Shown: one piece after another, positions 16,557 through 25,561 of the stretch
How positions within the stretch are numbered: position 1 is the stretch's first letter
How the letters are laid out: every line of letters begins with the position of its first letter
NCBI GenBank assembly: GCA_040510375.1
Contig: JBEVJC010000011.1
Location: 17,527-81,526, forward strand
Reading direction: 5' to 3'
From: JBEVJC01 sp040510375
GTDB taxonomy: Bacteria > Bacteroidota > Bacteroidia > Chitinophagales > Chitinophagaceae
DNA: 64,000 bases
Made by a program: the position numbers and the translations under genes
Notes under the pieces: model-generated
The model's input: only the letters and a program-made list of their open reading frames with translations
Databases searched by the model: none
What the model was told of the DNA's origin: nothing

Positions 16557-17549
16557 ATGAAAGAAATCCTTCAATCACTTTTTGAACATAAAACACTTGG
16601 TCGCGATAAGGCGAGGGAAGTACTGGTTAAAATTGGCCAGGGCCTTTACAACGAACATTCAGTTACAGCATTTATGACGGTGTACCTGATGAGGAGCATT
16701 ACCATTGATGAGTTGCTGGGTTTTCGTGATGCATTGCTGGAGTTATGCCACCCCGTTGAAATGGGAAACGAAACAACCATCGATATCGTTGGTACCGGCG
16801 GTGACGGCAAAAACACATTTAATATTTCCACCCTTGCCTGTTTTATAGTTGCCGGAACGGGTCAGCCTGTTGCAAAACACGGTAACTATGGGGCTTCATC
16901 TGTAAGTGGTGCATCCAATGTAATGGAACAGTTGGGTTATCGTTTTAAAAATGATAGCGATTCCCTCAAACGGGAAGTGGATGAAGCAGGAATCTGTTTC
17001 CTTCATGCACCCATCTTCCATCCGGCGTTGAAATCGGTTGGGCCGATCCGGCGCAACCTGGCTATCAGGACTTTTTTCAACATGCTTGGTCCGCTTGTAA
17101 ATCCCGCCCGTCCTGCTTTCCAGCTGGTTGGTGTATCCAGCCTGGAGATGGCCCGCGTTTACAATTATGTGCTGCAGTTATCCGGAAAACCATTTACCAT
17201 CATCCACAGCCTTGATGGATACGATGAAATTTCCCTTACCAATGATACCCGGGTGATTACCCAGGAGGGTGAACGGATAATGACTCCTGAACAGCTGGGC
17301 AAAAGGATGGTAAGCGCTGTTGATATTGAAGGCGGGAATACCGTGGAGGAAGCGGCAAAAATTTTTATGGATATTATCCGGTCAGAAGGAACCTGGTCGC
17401 AGAATGCAGTAGTACTGGCGAATGCAGCAATGGCCTTATTTTGCACCGGTAAATATGCAGGTTATGAAGAGGCATATGCGGCTGCGGTGGAAAGCCTGGA
17501 ATCTGGTCGCGCCTACGGTTCATTAAAAAAATTAATCGAATTACAATGA
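16557..17549 (+). CDS. trpD: Anthranilate phosphoribosyltransferase
   Basis: A 330-residue enzyme that joins anthranilate to phosphoribosyl pyrophosphate. Seen are the diphosphate-binding GTGGDGKNTFNIS (residues ~80-92), KHGNYGASSVSGASNVMEQLG, and FFNMLGPLVNPARP, all diagnostic. It is a free TrpD, not fused to TrpG as in enteric bacteria. A 73-base spacer with no obvious signal separates it from trpG; its stop overlaps the start of trpC by 4 bases (ATGA), so the two are translationally coupled. Confidence 0.97.
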   Translation: MKEILQSLFEHKTLGRDKAREVLVKIGQGLYNEHSVTAFMTVYLMRSITIDELLGFRDALLELCHPVEMGNETTIDIVGTGGDGKNTFNISTLACFIVAGTGQPVAKHGNYGASSVSGASNVMEQLGYRFKNDSDSLKREVDEAGICFLHAPIFHPALKSVGPIRRNLAIRTFFNMLGPLVNPARPAFQLVGVSSLEMARVYNYVLQLSGKPFTIIHSLDGYDEISLTNDTRVITQEGERIMTPEQLGKRMVSAVDIEGGNTVEEAAKIFMDIIRSEGTWSQNAVVLANAAMALFCTGKYAGYEEAYAAAVESLESGRAYGSLKKLIELQ

Positions 17550-18334
17550 GTACGATCCTTGATGAGATCATATTTAATAAACGCAAAGAGATAGAACGGC
17601 TGAAACCGCTGAGCAGTATGCAGCGGTTTCGCAAGGAAGGTTTCTTCTGGGAGATAGCAAACAGGTCGCTGGTGGCTAGCCTCAACCAGGAAGGAAGTTC
17701 AGGTATTATCGCTGAGTTCAAAAGGAAAAGCCCGAGTAAGGGTTGGTTCAAACCGGCTGACCTGGAAGTGGAACCGGTTGTCAAACATTACAATCAGTTG
17801 GGTGCTGCAGGGATTTCGGTGTTGACTGACAAGGATTTTTTTGGTGGTGATCTCGACGACCTGATCCAGACCAAGGTGATCACGGATGTGCCAATACTCC
17901 GTAAGGACTTTATTATTGACGAGTGGCAGATTGCGGAGGCAAAGGCCTTCGGGGCCGATGTGATCCTGCTGATCGCAGCATGTCTGTCACCGGTAGAAGT
18001 CAGGCAGCTGGCGGTTTTTGCCCGGACCATTGGACTGGAAGTATTACTCGAGATCCATAATGAACAGGAGCTGGGTCATATCTGTGATGAAATAAGTATG
18101 GTTGGAGTAAACAACCGGAACCTGAAAAATTTTGAAGTGGATATCCAGGTTTCGCTCGACCTGATACGCCAGTTGCCGGCTGGTATACCAGCGGTGGCTG
18201 AAAGCGGGATCAGCAATCCGGAAACGATCGTAACTTTAAGAAAAGCGGGTTTTAAAGGATTCCTCATCGGTGAAACATTTATGAAGGAAGATGATCCCGG
18301 TAAGGCGTTTTATGAATTCGTTGGAAAGCTTTAA
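17546..18334 (+). CDS. trpC: Indole-3-glycerol-phosphate synthase
   Basis: A 262-residue TIM-barrel enzyme that closes the indole ring. Hallmarks: IIAEFKRKSPSKGWF (catalytic Glu and Lys), SVLTDKDFFGGDLDDL, ILRKDFIIDEWQI, VGVNNRNLKNFEVD and AESGISNPETI. It is a single-domain protein; TrpF is a separate gene 37 bases downstream, unlike the enteric TrpCF fusion. Confidence 0.97.
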   Translation: MSTILDEIIFNKRKEIERLKPLSSMQRFRKEGFFWEIANRSLVASLNQEGSSGIIAEFKRKSPSKGWFKPADLEVEPVVKHYNQLGAAGISVLTDKDFFGGDLDDLIQTKVITDVPILRKDFIIDEWQIAEAKAFGADVILLIAACLSPVEVRQLAVFARTIGLEVLLEIHNEQELGHICDEISMVGVNNRNLKNFEVDIQVSLDLIRQLPAGIPAVAESGISNPETIVTLRKAGFKGFLIGETFMKEDDPGKAFYEFVGKL

Positions 18335-18371
18335 TGATTGATTTGCCAGTTATAAGTAAACTGGTCAGACT

Positions 18372-19058
18372 ATGAATGAAACAACAGGCAGCCTGGAACC
18401 CGGTGTTAACCGTCGCAAAACCCGTATCAAGGTTTGCGGCATGACGCTGCCTGATCAGGTAAATGCACTGGATGAAATGGGGGTCGATCTTGCCGGGTTC
18501 ATTTTTTATCCGAAGTCGCCCCGGTATATGCGTGAAAAATTATCTCCCGAAAAGATGAAACGCATCGGCGGGAGGATCGCAAAAGTAGGGGTGTTTGTAA
18601 ATGCCCAGTACGATGAAATGATGCAGACCGTGGATGCATACCGGCTTGACATGGTTCAGTTACATGGTGATGAAACGCCGTTCTTCTGCGAGAAAGTGGC
18701 CAACTATGTTACGGTAATAAAGGCGTTCAGGTTAACAGACAATGATCCGATAGACTGGATCACCCGGCCGTTCAACGATACCAGTGATATGTTTATGTTT
18801 GATACAATGGGAGCAGGGTATGGGGGAACAGGGAAGAAGTTCGACTGGAATGTGTTGAAGGAAGCCACCATGCGCAAATTGTTTTTTATGAGCGGTGGTA
18901 TTGAACCTGGTGATGAAGCGAGACTAAAGGCGTTCGAAGACGAGGAACCCGGAAAGAAATTATTCGCAGTTGATATTAACAGCCGGTTTGAGATCAGCCC
19001 CGGTGTGAAGGACATGGTTAAGGTGGCGGCATTTGTAAAGGCAATGAAAGAAGAATGA
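18372..19058 (+). CDS. trpF: Phosphoribosylanthranilate isomerase
   Basis: A 228-residue isomerase (TIM barrel) for the Amadori step between TrpD and TrpC. RIKVCGMTLPDQV holds the catalytic Cys; GFIFYPKSPRYM, VGVFVNA, VQLHGDET, FMFDTMGAGYGGTGKKFDW and FFMSGGIEPG follow in order. The first ~18 residues are an extension before the conserved barrel start. An in-frame start nearer RIKVCGMT is not present as ATG, so 18372 is kept. Confidence 0.96.
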   Translation: MNETTGSLEPGVNRRKTRIKVCGMTLPDQVNALDEMGVDLAGFIFYPKSPRYMREKLSPEKMKRIGGRIAKVGVFVNAQYDEMMQTVDAYRLDMVQLHGDETPFFCEKVANYVTVIKAFRLTDNDPIDWITRPFNDTSDMFMFDTMGAGYGGTGKKFDWNVLKEATMRKLFFMSGGIEPGDEARLKAFEDEEPGKKLFAVDINSRFEISPGVKDMVKVAAFVKAMKEE

Positions 19059-19096
19059 GGCGGTGAGAGACCTGCCAGGTTTCTAAAAATAAAAAA

Positions 19097-20302
19097 ATGA
19101 GTGAAAACAAGGGTGCTGTTCCATTGAAAAAAAATCCGGATGAACATGGATACTATGGATCATTCGGTGGTGCTTATATTCCCGAGATGCTCCATCGGAA
19201 TGTGGAAGAGCTGCGTACCAGGTACCTCGAGATCATGGAAGACCCATCGTTCATCAGGGAAAACAACAGCCTGCTGAAAGATTATGCAGGCCGCGCTACA
19301 CCACTTTATTTTGCCGACAGGCTGAGCCGGACTTTTGGTACCAATATCTATCTCAAGCGGGAAGATCTTTGTCATACCGGCGCGCACAAAATCAATAATA
19401 CAATCGGCCAGATCCTGGTGGCAGAACGGCTTGGTAAAAAGCGGATCATTGCCGAAACGGGTGCAGGTCAGCATGGGGTCGCAACGGCAACGGTATGCGC
19501 ATTAAAGGGACTTGAGTGTATTGTTTATATGGGTGAAAAGGATATGGCAAGACAGGCACCCAATGTGGCACGTATGAAGATGCTCGGTGCAACGGTGCTG
19601 CCCGCAAGCAGTGGAAGCAAAACCCTGAAAGACGCTACCAATGAGGCAATCCGCGACTGGATCAATCATCCCGCAGATACATATTACATAATCGGCAGTG
19701 TGGTTGGACCACATCCCTATCCCGATATGGTTGCAAGGTTCCAGTCTGTTATCAGTAAGGAAATCAGGTGGCAGATGCTGGAAAAAACCGGCAGTGAATT
19801 ACCCACGCATGTTATCGCCTGTGTGGGTGGTGGCAGTAATGCTGCAGGAGCCTTCTATCATTTTATCGAGGAGCCGTTGGTACAACTGATCGCTGTTGAA
19901 GCAGCAGGTCTCGGTGTGGACAGCGGATTTTCCGCAGCCACCACCCAATTGGGTAAACCGGGTGTTCTTCATGGCAGTAAAAGCCTGGTGATGCAGACAG
20001 CAGACGGCCAGGTGGTTGAACCGCACAGCATTTCAGCCGGACTGGATTATCCCGGCATCGGACCCATGCATGCCGGCCTTTTTGAAACTGGCCGTGCCCG
20101 GTTCCTTTCGGCTACTGATGAAGATGCAGTGAAGTCGGCATTCAACCTTGCCAAAACAGAAGGGATCATCCCGGCATTGGAAAGCGCACATGCGTTTGCT
20201 GCACTGGAACAATTAAAATTTAATTCAGATGACCAGGTGGTAATCTGCCTGAGCGGCCGGGGCGATAAGGATATGGCTACATACATGACTTACATCAAAT
20301 AA
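19097..20302 (+). CDS. trpB: Tryptophan synthase beta subunit
   Basis: A 401-residue PLP enzyme that condenses indole with serine. The PLP lysine lies in CHTGAHKINNTIGQ, with ETGAGQHGVATATVCAL and the phosphate cup CVGGGSNAAGAF after it; the C-terminus has LSGRGDKDM. It is a TrpB1-type enzyme of normal length, which should form a complex with TrpA encoded 497 bases downstream past a small lipoprotein gene. Confidence 0.97.
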   Translation: MSENKGAVPLKKNPDEHGYYGSFGGAYIPEMLHRNVEELRTRYLEIMEDPSFIRENNSLLKDYAGRATPLYFADRLSRTFGTNIYLKREDLCHTGAHKINNTIGQILVAERLGKKRIIAETGAGQHGVATATVCALKGLECIVYMGEKDMARQAPNVARMKMLGATVLPASSGSKTLKDATNEAIRDWINHPADTYYIIGSVVGPHPYPDMVARFQSVISKEIRWQMLEKTGSELPTHVIACVGGGSNAAGAFYHFIEEPLVQLIAVEAAGLGVDSGFSAATTQLGKPGVLHGSKSLVMQTADGQVVEPHSISAGLDYPGIGPMHAGLFETGRARFLSATDEDAVKSAFNLAKTEGIIPALESAHAFAALEQLKFNSDDQVVICLSGRGDKDMATYMTYIK

Positions 20303-20306
20303 ATAT

Positions 20307-20669
20307 ATGAAAAGAACATTTTTATTTTGTTTTATTATCGTTGTGGCGTCTGCCTGTAACCGCTCACCCTATGTGGAACAAAAGCTGGAATTGGTGGAGA
20401 AAGGGAAGGATTGTAGTTTACTGGAACCCACTTTCCGGCTCACCTCCAATTTCGGGGGTGAACGATTTGAGTTCGAAAAATGCCTTCCTACAGGGTATGA
20501 CATTAAGTCGATGGTCACCGAAAGGAAGGGTGACACAGTGCTGGTCAATTTTAATCCGGAAAACAAAACATCCGCCTTGTACAAGGTAACGCTTGATATC
20601 GATAGCTATCCATCCTATCGGTTTATTACCATTGACGGGCAAACGTATCCGATCAGGCCCACAAATTAA
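20307..20669 (+). CDS. Small lipoprotein of unknown function inside the trp operon
   Basis: A 120-residue protein starting 4 bases after the trpB stop. The signal peptide ends in a lipobox (VASAC, Cys17), so it is a lipoprotein. The mature part has two further Cys (in GKDCSLLEP and EKCLPTG) and a short beta-rich fold (FRLTSNFGGERFEFE, YKVTLDIDSYPSYRFITIDG). I do not recognise a family. Its position between trpB and trpA means it is co-transcribed with tryptophan synthesis, but nothing in it suggests an enzymatic part. Its 3' end is duplicated in the spacer. Confidence 0.85.
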   Translation: MKRTFLFCFIIVVASACNRSPYVEQKLELVEKGKDCSLLEPTFRLTSNFGGERFEFEKCLPTGYDIKSMVTERKGDTVLVNFNPENKTSALYKVTLDIDSYPSYRFITIDGQTYPIRPTN

Positions 20670-20757
20670 TAAAAGGTAACATGTTGAACGGAAAAATCGT
20701 CGTATCCGATCAGGCCCACGGATTGGTAAAAGATAACATGTTGAACGGATAAGCCAG
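20645..20757. repeat. 57-bp tandem duplication of the lipoprotein gene 3' end
   Basis: GTATCCGATCAGGCCCAC at 20645 recurs at 20702 (period 57), both followed by a block ending AACATGTTGAACGGA. The first copy contains the last codons and stop of the lipoprotein gene; the second is noncoding with the stop altered. With about 90 percent identity by eye, this is the least decayed of the gene-end duplications in the window. Confidence 0.88.
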
Positions 20758-20798
20758 TATTAAATTCTTTCATAGCGCTGCATTGATAATCCCATTTT

Positions 20799-21575
20799 AT
20801 GACCCGATTAGGACATCTTTTCCTGGAAAGGAATTCACGCATTCTCAATATATATTTTACTGCAGGATATCCTTCTCTCGGTGATACGGTTCCGGTGATG
20901 GAGGCCTTGCAGCAATCGGGTGTTGATATCATTGAACTCGGAATGCCCTATAGCGATCCGCTTGCCGATGGCCCGGTGATCCAGCAAAGCAGTATGGTTG
21001 CATTGGAGAATGGAATGACCATCCGCCACCTGCTGGAACAGCTGAAAAACTTTCGTAAAACCATTTCCCTTCCGGTTGTATTAATGGGTTATATGAATCC
21101 GGTAATGCAATACGGGTTTGAAAAATTTTGCGAAGAGGCTGCAGCTGTGGGAGTTGATGGCCTGATTATTCCCGACCTGCCGGAATATGAATTCGAAACA
21201 ATTTATGGATCGGTTTTAACCCGGCATGGACTGGATTTTATTTTCCTGGTAACCCCCGAGACCAGCGATGAACGGATCCGGAAGCTCGACCTGCTCAGTA
21301 ATGGTTTCCTGTATGCGGTTTCTTCATCCTCCACAACCGGGACCGACAAAAACATGGATGAAGTGGGGGTATACCTGCGCCGTCTCCGTGCAATGAACCT
21401 GCGGAATCCGGTGATGGCTGGTTTCGGAATCAGGGACAAAAGCACATTCGACCGTGCCTGCCTCTCTGCCAGTGGTGCAATCATCGGCAGTGCCTTTGTG
21501 CAGGCGTTGGAAGGTTCAAAGGATCTCCCTGTTACGATCTCGAAATTTATAAAGGGCATCAGGGACGAGAAATGA
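20799..21575 (+). CDS. trpA: Tryptophan synthase alpha subunit
   Basis: A 258-residue TIM-barrel subunit that cleaves indole-3-glycerol phosphate and passes indole to TrpB. Hallmarks: YFTAGYPSLGDT, the catalytic Glu in IIELGMPYSDPLADGPVIQ, VVLMGYMNPV, LIIPDLPEYE (catalytic Asp), YAVSSSSTTG, and GFGIRDKSTF with GAIIGSAFVQ. Length is typical. The ATGA at its stop (21572-21575) is not the likely start of the next gene. Confidence 0.97.
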   Translation: MTRLGHLFLERNSRILNIYFTAGYPSLGDTVPVMEALQQSGVDIIELGMPYSDPLADGPVIQQSSMVALENGMTIRHLLEQLKNFRKTISLPVVLMGYMNPVMQYGFEKFCEEAAAVGVDGLIIPDLPEYEFETIYGSVLTRHGLDFIFLVTPETSDERIRKLDLLSNGFLYAVSSSSTTGTDKNMDEVGVYLRRLRAMNLRNPVMAGFGIRDKSTFDRACLSASGAIIGSAFVQALEGSKDLPVTISKFIKGIRDEK

Positions 21576-21631
21576 CCCCATTTCCACATGACTTGATTCT
21601 GGCTTATCTTTATGTCTCAAATATTCCTCGT

Positions 21632-22714
21632 ATGAAAGCCTTCGTGTTCGTAGCCCTGTTCCTTCCTTTTTTTACATTGGGCCAATCCCAGCTTACCCTG
21701 GAAGGTAAAATCACTGGTCTTAAAGACAATACGGTTGTAGTGCTGACCGATGCAAACCGTCCGACAGATACCCTTGGGAAGGCTATTTCCCTGAAGGGCA
21801 GTTTTATCATAAAATCCCAACTCAAGGAACCCACGATTGTCAACCTCGTTCTGGGGGAAGGTCGCACCGCAATGACTTTTCTTGACAATTCTAAAATCAA
21901 GGTAACCGGCGATATCAATAAACTGAATCAATTGGTTTATAAAGGTTCTGAAACACCGAACGATTTCAAAGCGTTCCAGGAAAATTTTGAAGGATTATTT
22001 ACCACCCTTAACAGGAACGGGCAATTGGTGCAATCGGGTCAGGGTAATGACAGCATTATGCAGGTGATTTCGCGCACCAGGGATTCGGTGGAAGTACGGG
22101 TAGATCAATTCATCAACAAACGCAGGTCCTCGCCTGTAAGCGCATTCATACTTGCCATAACCATGCAATTAAATAATGACCTGGCAAAAACAGAAACCCG
22201 GTACATGAAGTTAAAACCGGAAGCGTTGAAAAATACCTATGGTACGTATGTAGGTGACGCCATTACCAAGACAAAAGTTACGGCGATCGGCAGTGTGGCT
22301 GCGGATTTCACACAAACGGACACAGCGGGTGTGAATGTTTCCCTTTCCTCTTTCCGTGGTAAATATGTATTACTCGATTTCTGGGCCAGCTGGTGCGGAC
22401 CATGCCGCCAGGAGAATCCAAATGTAGTGGCCAACTTTAATAAATTCAGTTCAAAAAATTTTACTGTACTTGGTATATCACTCGACAGGCCAGGCCAGAA
22501 GGATAAATGGTTGCAGGCGATCCATAAAGACAATCTCACCTGGACCCATGTAAGTGATCTCCAGTTCTGGAATAATGCTGTTGCAAAACTCTATAATGTA
22601 GAGAGCATCCCGCAAAACCTGCTGATCGGCCCTGATGGAAAGATCATCGCCAGGGACCTGCGTGGTCCGGCACTGGAAGCAAAGTTGTGCGAGGTTTTGG
22701 GTTGTTCGAATTAA
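21632..22714 (+). CDS. TlpA-like thioredoxin protein with N-terminal DUF4369-type domain
   Basis: A 360-residue exported thiol-disulphide protein. ATG at 21632 gives a clean signal peptide (MKAFVFVALFLPFFTLGQ); an in-frame ATG at 21572 overlapping the trpA stop would add 20 residues and bury it. Residues ~20-105 form a DUF4369-like beta domain (LEGKITGLKDNTVVVL), followed by a helical linker and a TlpA/AhpC-type thioredoxin domain from ~225 with WASWCGPCRQENP (active CXXC) and ESIPQNLLIGPDG (cis-Pro region). Such proteins reduce or isomerise periplasmic disulphides in Bacteroidota. It follows trpA by 56 bases and may be read through from the trp operon. Confidence 0.9.
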   Translation: MKAFVFVALFLPFFTLGQSQLTLEGKITGLKDNTVVVLTDANRPTDTLGKAISLKGSFIIKSQLKEPTIVNLVLGEGRTAMTFLDNSKIKVTGDINKLNQLVYKGSETPNDFKAFQENFEGLFTTLNRNGQLVQSGQGNDSIMQVISRTRDSVEVRVDQFINKRRSSPVSAFILAITMQLNNDLAKTETRYMKLKPEALKNTYGTYVGDAITKTKVTAIGSVAADFTQTDTAGVNVSLSSFRGKYVLLDFWASWCGPCRQENPNVVANFNKFSSKNFTVLGISLDRPGQKDKWLQAIHKDNLTWTHVSDLQFWNNAVAKLYNVESIPQNLLIGPDGKIIARDLRGPALEAKLCEVLGCSN

Positions 22715-22815
22715 GGTCTCAGATCAGTTATTTCGTGGTCCGGCACGGGAAGCAAATTGTGCCGAGTGTTGTTCGGATAAAGGTCCCGGATCAATTATTT
22801 CGTGGCCTGACACGA
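22661..22815. repeat. Tandem duplication of the thioredoxin gene 3' end (73 and 67 bp)
   Basis: CGTGGTCCGGCAC at 22661, in the last codons of the thioredoxin gene, recurs at 22734 and in weaker form (CGTGGCCTGACACG) at 22801. The second copy keeps GGAAGCAAA, TTGTGC.GAG, GTTGTTCG, AAGGTC, GGATCA and TTATTT in the same order, with small indels. Only the first copy codes. Confidence 0.85.
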
Positions 22816-22868
22816 TAGTTCACGACAAGGTAGTACAACACCTGGGCGAATTTGACAAAGCTGCGACG

Positions 22869-23510
22869 CTAAATCAATTTATGTTCGTAAGCGAATTTAA
22901 CGAGCCCGATCACGCTATTGGTCGATGTTTTCCGGAAAATATTTTTTCGGTGTGTCTCAACAGTTCTTTCACTGATAAATAAAAAATCGGCGATCTGTTT
23001 ATTATTAAATTCTTTTTCGATCAGCCGGATGATTTCGATCTCCCTTACCGTGAGATGCACCTCATTGTTTACTTTCTTTTTTTCACTTGTGTTTTTCAGT
23101 GCAGAGATGACTTCATCACTGAAGTAGATACCGCCTGCTGCGATCTTTTCCAGTGCGCTGATAAATTCAAGTTTACCAATATTCTTGAGTACATAACCAG
23201 AGATATCAGAATCATTGATCATCTCATTCACCAGGTCGCCTTCTCCGCTCATCGATAAAGCCAGGATCCGGATCGCCGGATATTTTTTTCGTACCAGTCG
23301 GGCCAGTTCATTACCCGGAAGTACGGGCATCATTATATCGGTCAGTAATATGTCTACCGGGTATTGTTCCAGTTTATCCAGGACCTCCGAAGGATCAGTA
23401 GTAGCGAAGGCAAACGAAAATTTTTCATGCCCTTTCAGGAGTGACATCAAACCATCGATTACGATCTGGTGGTCATCGACCAATGCCAGGGTTACTTTTC
23501 CTTTTTTCAT
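22869..23510 (-). CDS. LuxR/NarL-family response regulator
   Basis: A 213-residue regulator. The receiver domain (1-120) has LVDDHQIVIDGL (acidic pair) and the phosphorylated Asp in DILLTDIMMPVLPGNEL. The C-terminal HTH (about 148-205) has LTVREIEIIRLIEKEFNNKQIADFLFISERTVETHRKNI, typical of NarL/FixJ DNA-binding domains. Its start overlaps the 3' end of the kinase gene by 4 bases, so the two form a translationally coupled two-component pair. The regulated genes are unknown. Confidence 0.95.
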   Translation of the reverse strand: MKKGKVTLALVDDHQIVIDGLMSLLKGHEKFSFAFATTDPSEVLDKLEQYPVDILLTDIMMPVLPGNELARLVRKKYPAIRILALSMSGEGDLVNEMINDSDISGYVLKNIGKLEFISALEKIAAGGIYFSDEVISALKNTSEKKKVNNEVHLTVREIEIIRLIEKEFNNKQIADFLFISERTVETHRKNIFRKTSTNSVIGLVKFAYEHKLI

Positions 23511-25462
23511 CGTGTAACTGTTTCAAATGCTGAAGCCAGGGGTACATATAGTCCAATCAATGTACCACGGCCAGGTGCCGAATTAAGGTCAAAACTTCCC
23601 TTCAGGTAACCGATCCTTGCCTGGATATTTTTCAGGCCAATACCGGTGAAGTCGTTCTTCAGGGAAGTGTCGAAACCGGTGCCGTTATCTTCAATGGTTG
23701 CACTGATTCCATCTTTATCACGGACAATTGAGATATCCAGGGATGATGCGCTGGCGTGTTTGATAACATTGTTGACACATTCCTGGACCACCCGGTAAAG
23801 AACCGTTTCCACGTTTGAGTCGAGGCGTTTATCCAAACCTTCGGTAAACAGGTGGATCCGGATCGATTTCTGGTTGATCTTATCCAGGAAATCGCTGACA
23901 GCGGCAGCCAGGCTGTGTTTCAGCAATGCATTTGGAACCATATTATGAGATACTTCACGGATTTCCCTGCAGCTTTCATCAACAAGTCCCACGATTTTGT
24001 TGAACGCGATTTGTTGTCCCATATTCTCAAAAGTCTTTTCTGCTTCAAATGCGGAGAGGTTGATCCTGGCAGCACTCATCATCTGGCCCACGCCATCGTG
24101 AAGGTCGCGCGCAATACGTTGCCGCTCTTTTTCTTCAGCTTCGATCACCGCCCTGGTTGCCAGTTCCTGCTGGTTCATAATCTCCAGCTGCATCCTTGCC
24201 TGTTGTTTTAGTTTAAATCTTCTGTACATGGAGTAACCCAGCAGTCCTGCCAGCAGGGCGGTTACAATGGTCCCGATCAGGATATAGTTCTTCCGGCTTA
24301 ACTGGGTTTCCTGTAATTCGATTGTTTGTTTTTGTTGTTCTGTTTCGTAGAATGTCTGCATCTCTGCAATCCTTGCTTCACGTGCCGCAGTGACCAGACT
24401 ATCTTTTAACCGGGTACTTTTTTTAAGGGTTTCATAAGCCAATGCGTCATTTCCCGATAACTTGTAAATGGCCGATAACATTTCGGTGCCTTGCTGTTCA
24501 CCCTGCAGGAAGCCGGCAGTATGGGCCAGTTCATTTGACCGGATAAGATAAGGCACGGCTTCCTGGTATTTCTGCTGGGTCATGAAAACGGTCCCCATAT
24601 TTTTATAACTGTCACTCATCTGTTTGGCATTACCGAATGAGGAATCAATAGCAAGTGACAAACGAAAATATCCAAGCGATCGGGCATAGTCGGGCGGGTC
24701 ACCAAACAGGTAACAATTAGCCATATTATCGTAGAACATGGATTTGAAGAACTGGTTATTACTTTCTTCGGAAAGACGGAGACCTTCTTTATCTATTTCC
24801 ATCGCTTCACTGATCTTTCCCTGCATGCCATAGATATTGGCCAGGGTGTGGAGAGCGTTCAGCTGCTGGGTGGGAACGGCTTTATCACGCAGCACAGCAA
24901 GGGCTTCGTGCACATAACGTTCTGCCAATGGTACTTTTTCCTGGCTCTGGTATACCATGGCGATTAGTACCTTGGCATTTGCAATATCAGTAACCATTCC
25001 ATTTTTTTCACTGATCCTGATTGCGGCGAAATGCTTTTCAATTGCTTCGGCATGTTTACCCAGCTGCCAGTTGCAGGAACCGGCACCCATCAATGCGCGC
25101 GCTGTCAGTGAATCATTGCCAGCGTTACGAGCCAGTGCCTCTGCTGTTGAATAATATTCCTGTGCCAGGATATAACTGCCCTTGGTGGCCAGTGCCCGGC
25201 CGATCATTATATTACCGGTGATCTCACCCACCATGTAATTATGCAGCCTCGAAAGGGTCAAGGCTTGTGTTGCCAAAGAAAGGGAGGTATCAGCCTGGAT
25301 ATTTTTTGAGGCATTGGCGGCTGCGAGGTACCGGTCAATCCGGAGGGTGCCATCCGAATTTTTAGCGAGGGCACGCAATGAATCAATTTCGCGGTTTTGC
25401 GAATGAACAGGATGAATGTAAAAAATCAGTAATGCCAGGGTGGTGGCAAGCAGTTGTCGCAT
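23507..25462 (-). CDS. TPR-containing sensor histidine kinase (HisKA_3 type)
   Basis: A 651-residue membrane kinase. A signal peptide (1-21) leads to a periplasmic TPR array (about 60-360; repeats such as ARALMGAGSCNWQLGKHAEAIEKH). One membrane span follows (YILIGTIVTALLAGLLGY, ~390-408), then a HisKA_3 dimerisation domain with the phosphorylated His in RQRIARDLHDGVGQ, and an HATPase_c domain with the N box VVQECVNNVIKHA, DNGTGFD and GIGLKNIQARI. The TPR sensor may read a peptide or protein-protein signal in the periplasm. It pairs with the adjacent NarL-type regulator. Confidence 0.95.
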   Translation of the reverse strand: MRQLLATTLALLIFYIHPVHSQNREIDSLRALAKNSDGTLRIDRYLAAANASKNIQADTSLSLATQALTLSRLHNYMVGEITGNIMIGRALATKGSYILAQEYYSTAEALARNAGNDSLTARALMGAGSCNWQLGKHAEAIEKHFAAIRISEKNGMVTDIANAKVLIAMVYQSQEKVPLAERYVHEALAVLRDKAVPTQQLNALHTLANIYGMQGKISEAMEIDKEGLRLSEESNNQFFKSMFYDNMANCYLFGDPPDYARSLGYFRLSLAIDSSFGNAKQMSDSYKNMGTVFMTQQKYQEAVPYLIRSNELAHTAGFLQGEQQGTEMLSAIYKLSGNDALAYETLKKSTRLKDSLVTAAREARIAEMQTFYETEQQKQTIELQETQLSRKNYILIGTIVTALLAGLLGYSMYRRFKLKQQARMQLEIMNQQELATRAVIEAEEKERQRIARDLHDGVGQMMSAARINLSAFEAEKTFENMGQQIAFNKIVGLVDESCREIREVSHNMVPNALLKHSLAAAVSDFLDKINQKSIRIHLFTEGLDKRLDSNVETVLYRVVQECVNNVIKHASASSLDISIVRDKDGISATIEDNGTGFDTSLKNDFTGIGLKNIQARIGYLKGSFDLNSAPGRGTLIGLYVPLASAFETVTR

Positions 25463-25561
25463 GGTCAGGGTGTATCTTATAAAGATACAGGAATGCCGGT
25501 CAAACCAAAAGGCCTGGACCAGGGCATTTCGGTACCGTCGTTTCCCTGAAACAGCCGGATA

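Noticed and set aside
25471..25487. Near-palindrome GTATCTTATAAAGATAC upstream of the TPR kinase gene
   Set aside because: It might be an operator, but short A/T-rich palindromes are expected by chance and nothing else supports it.
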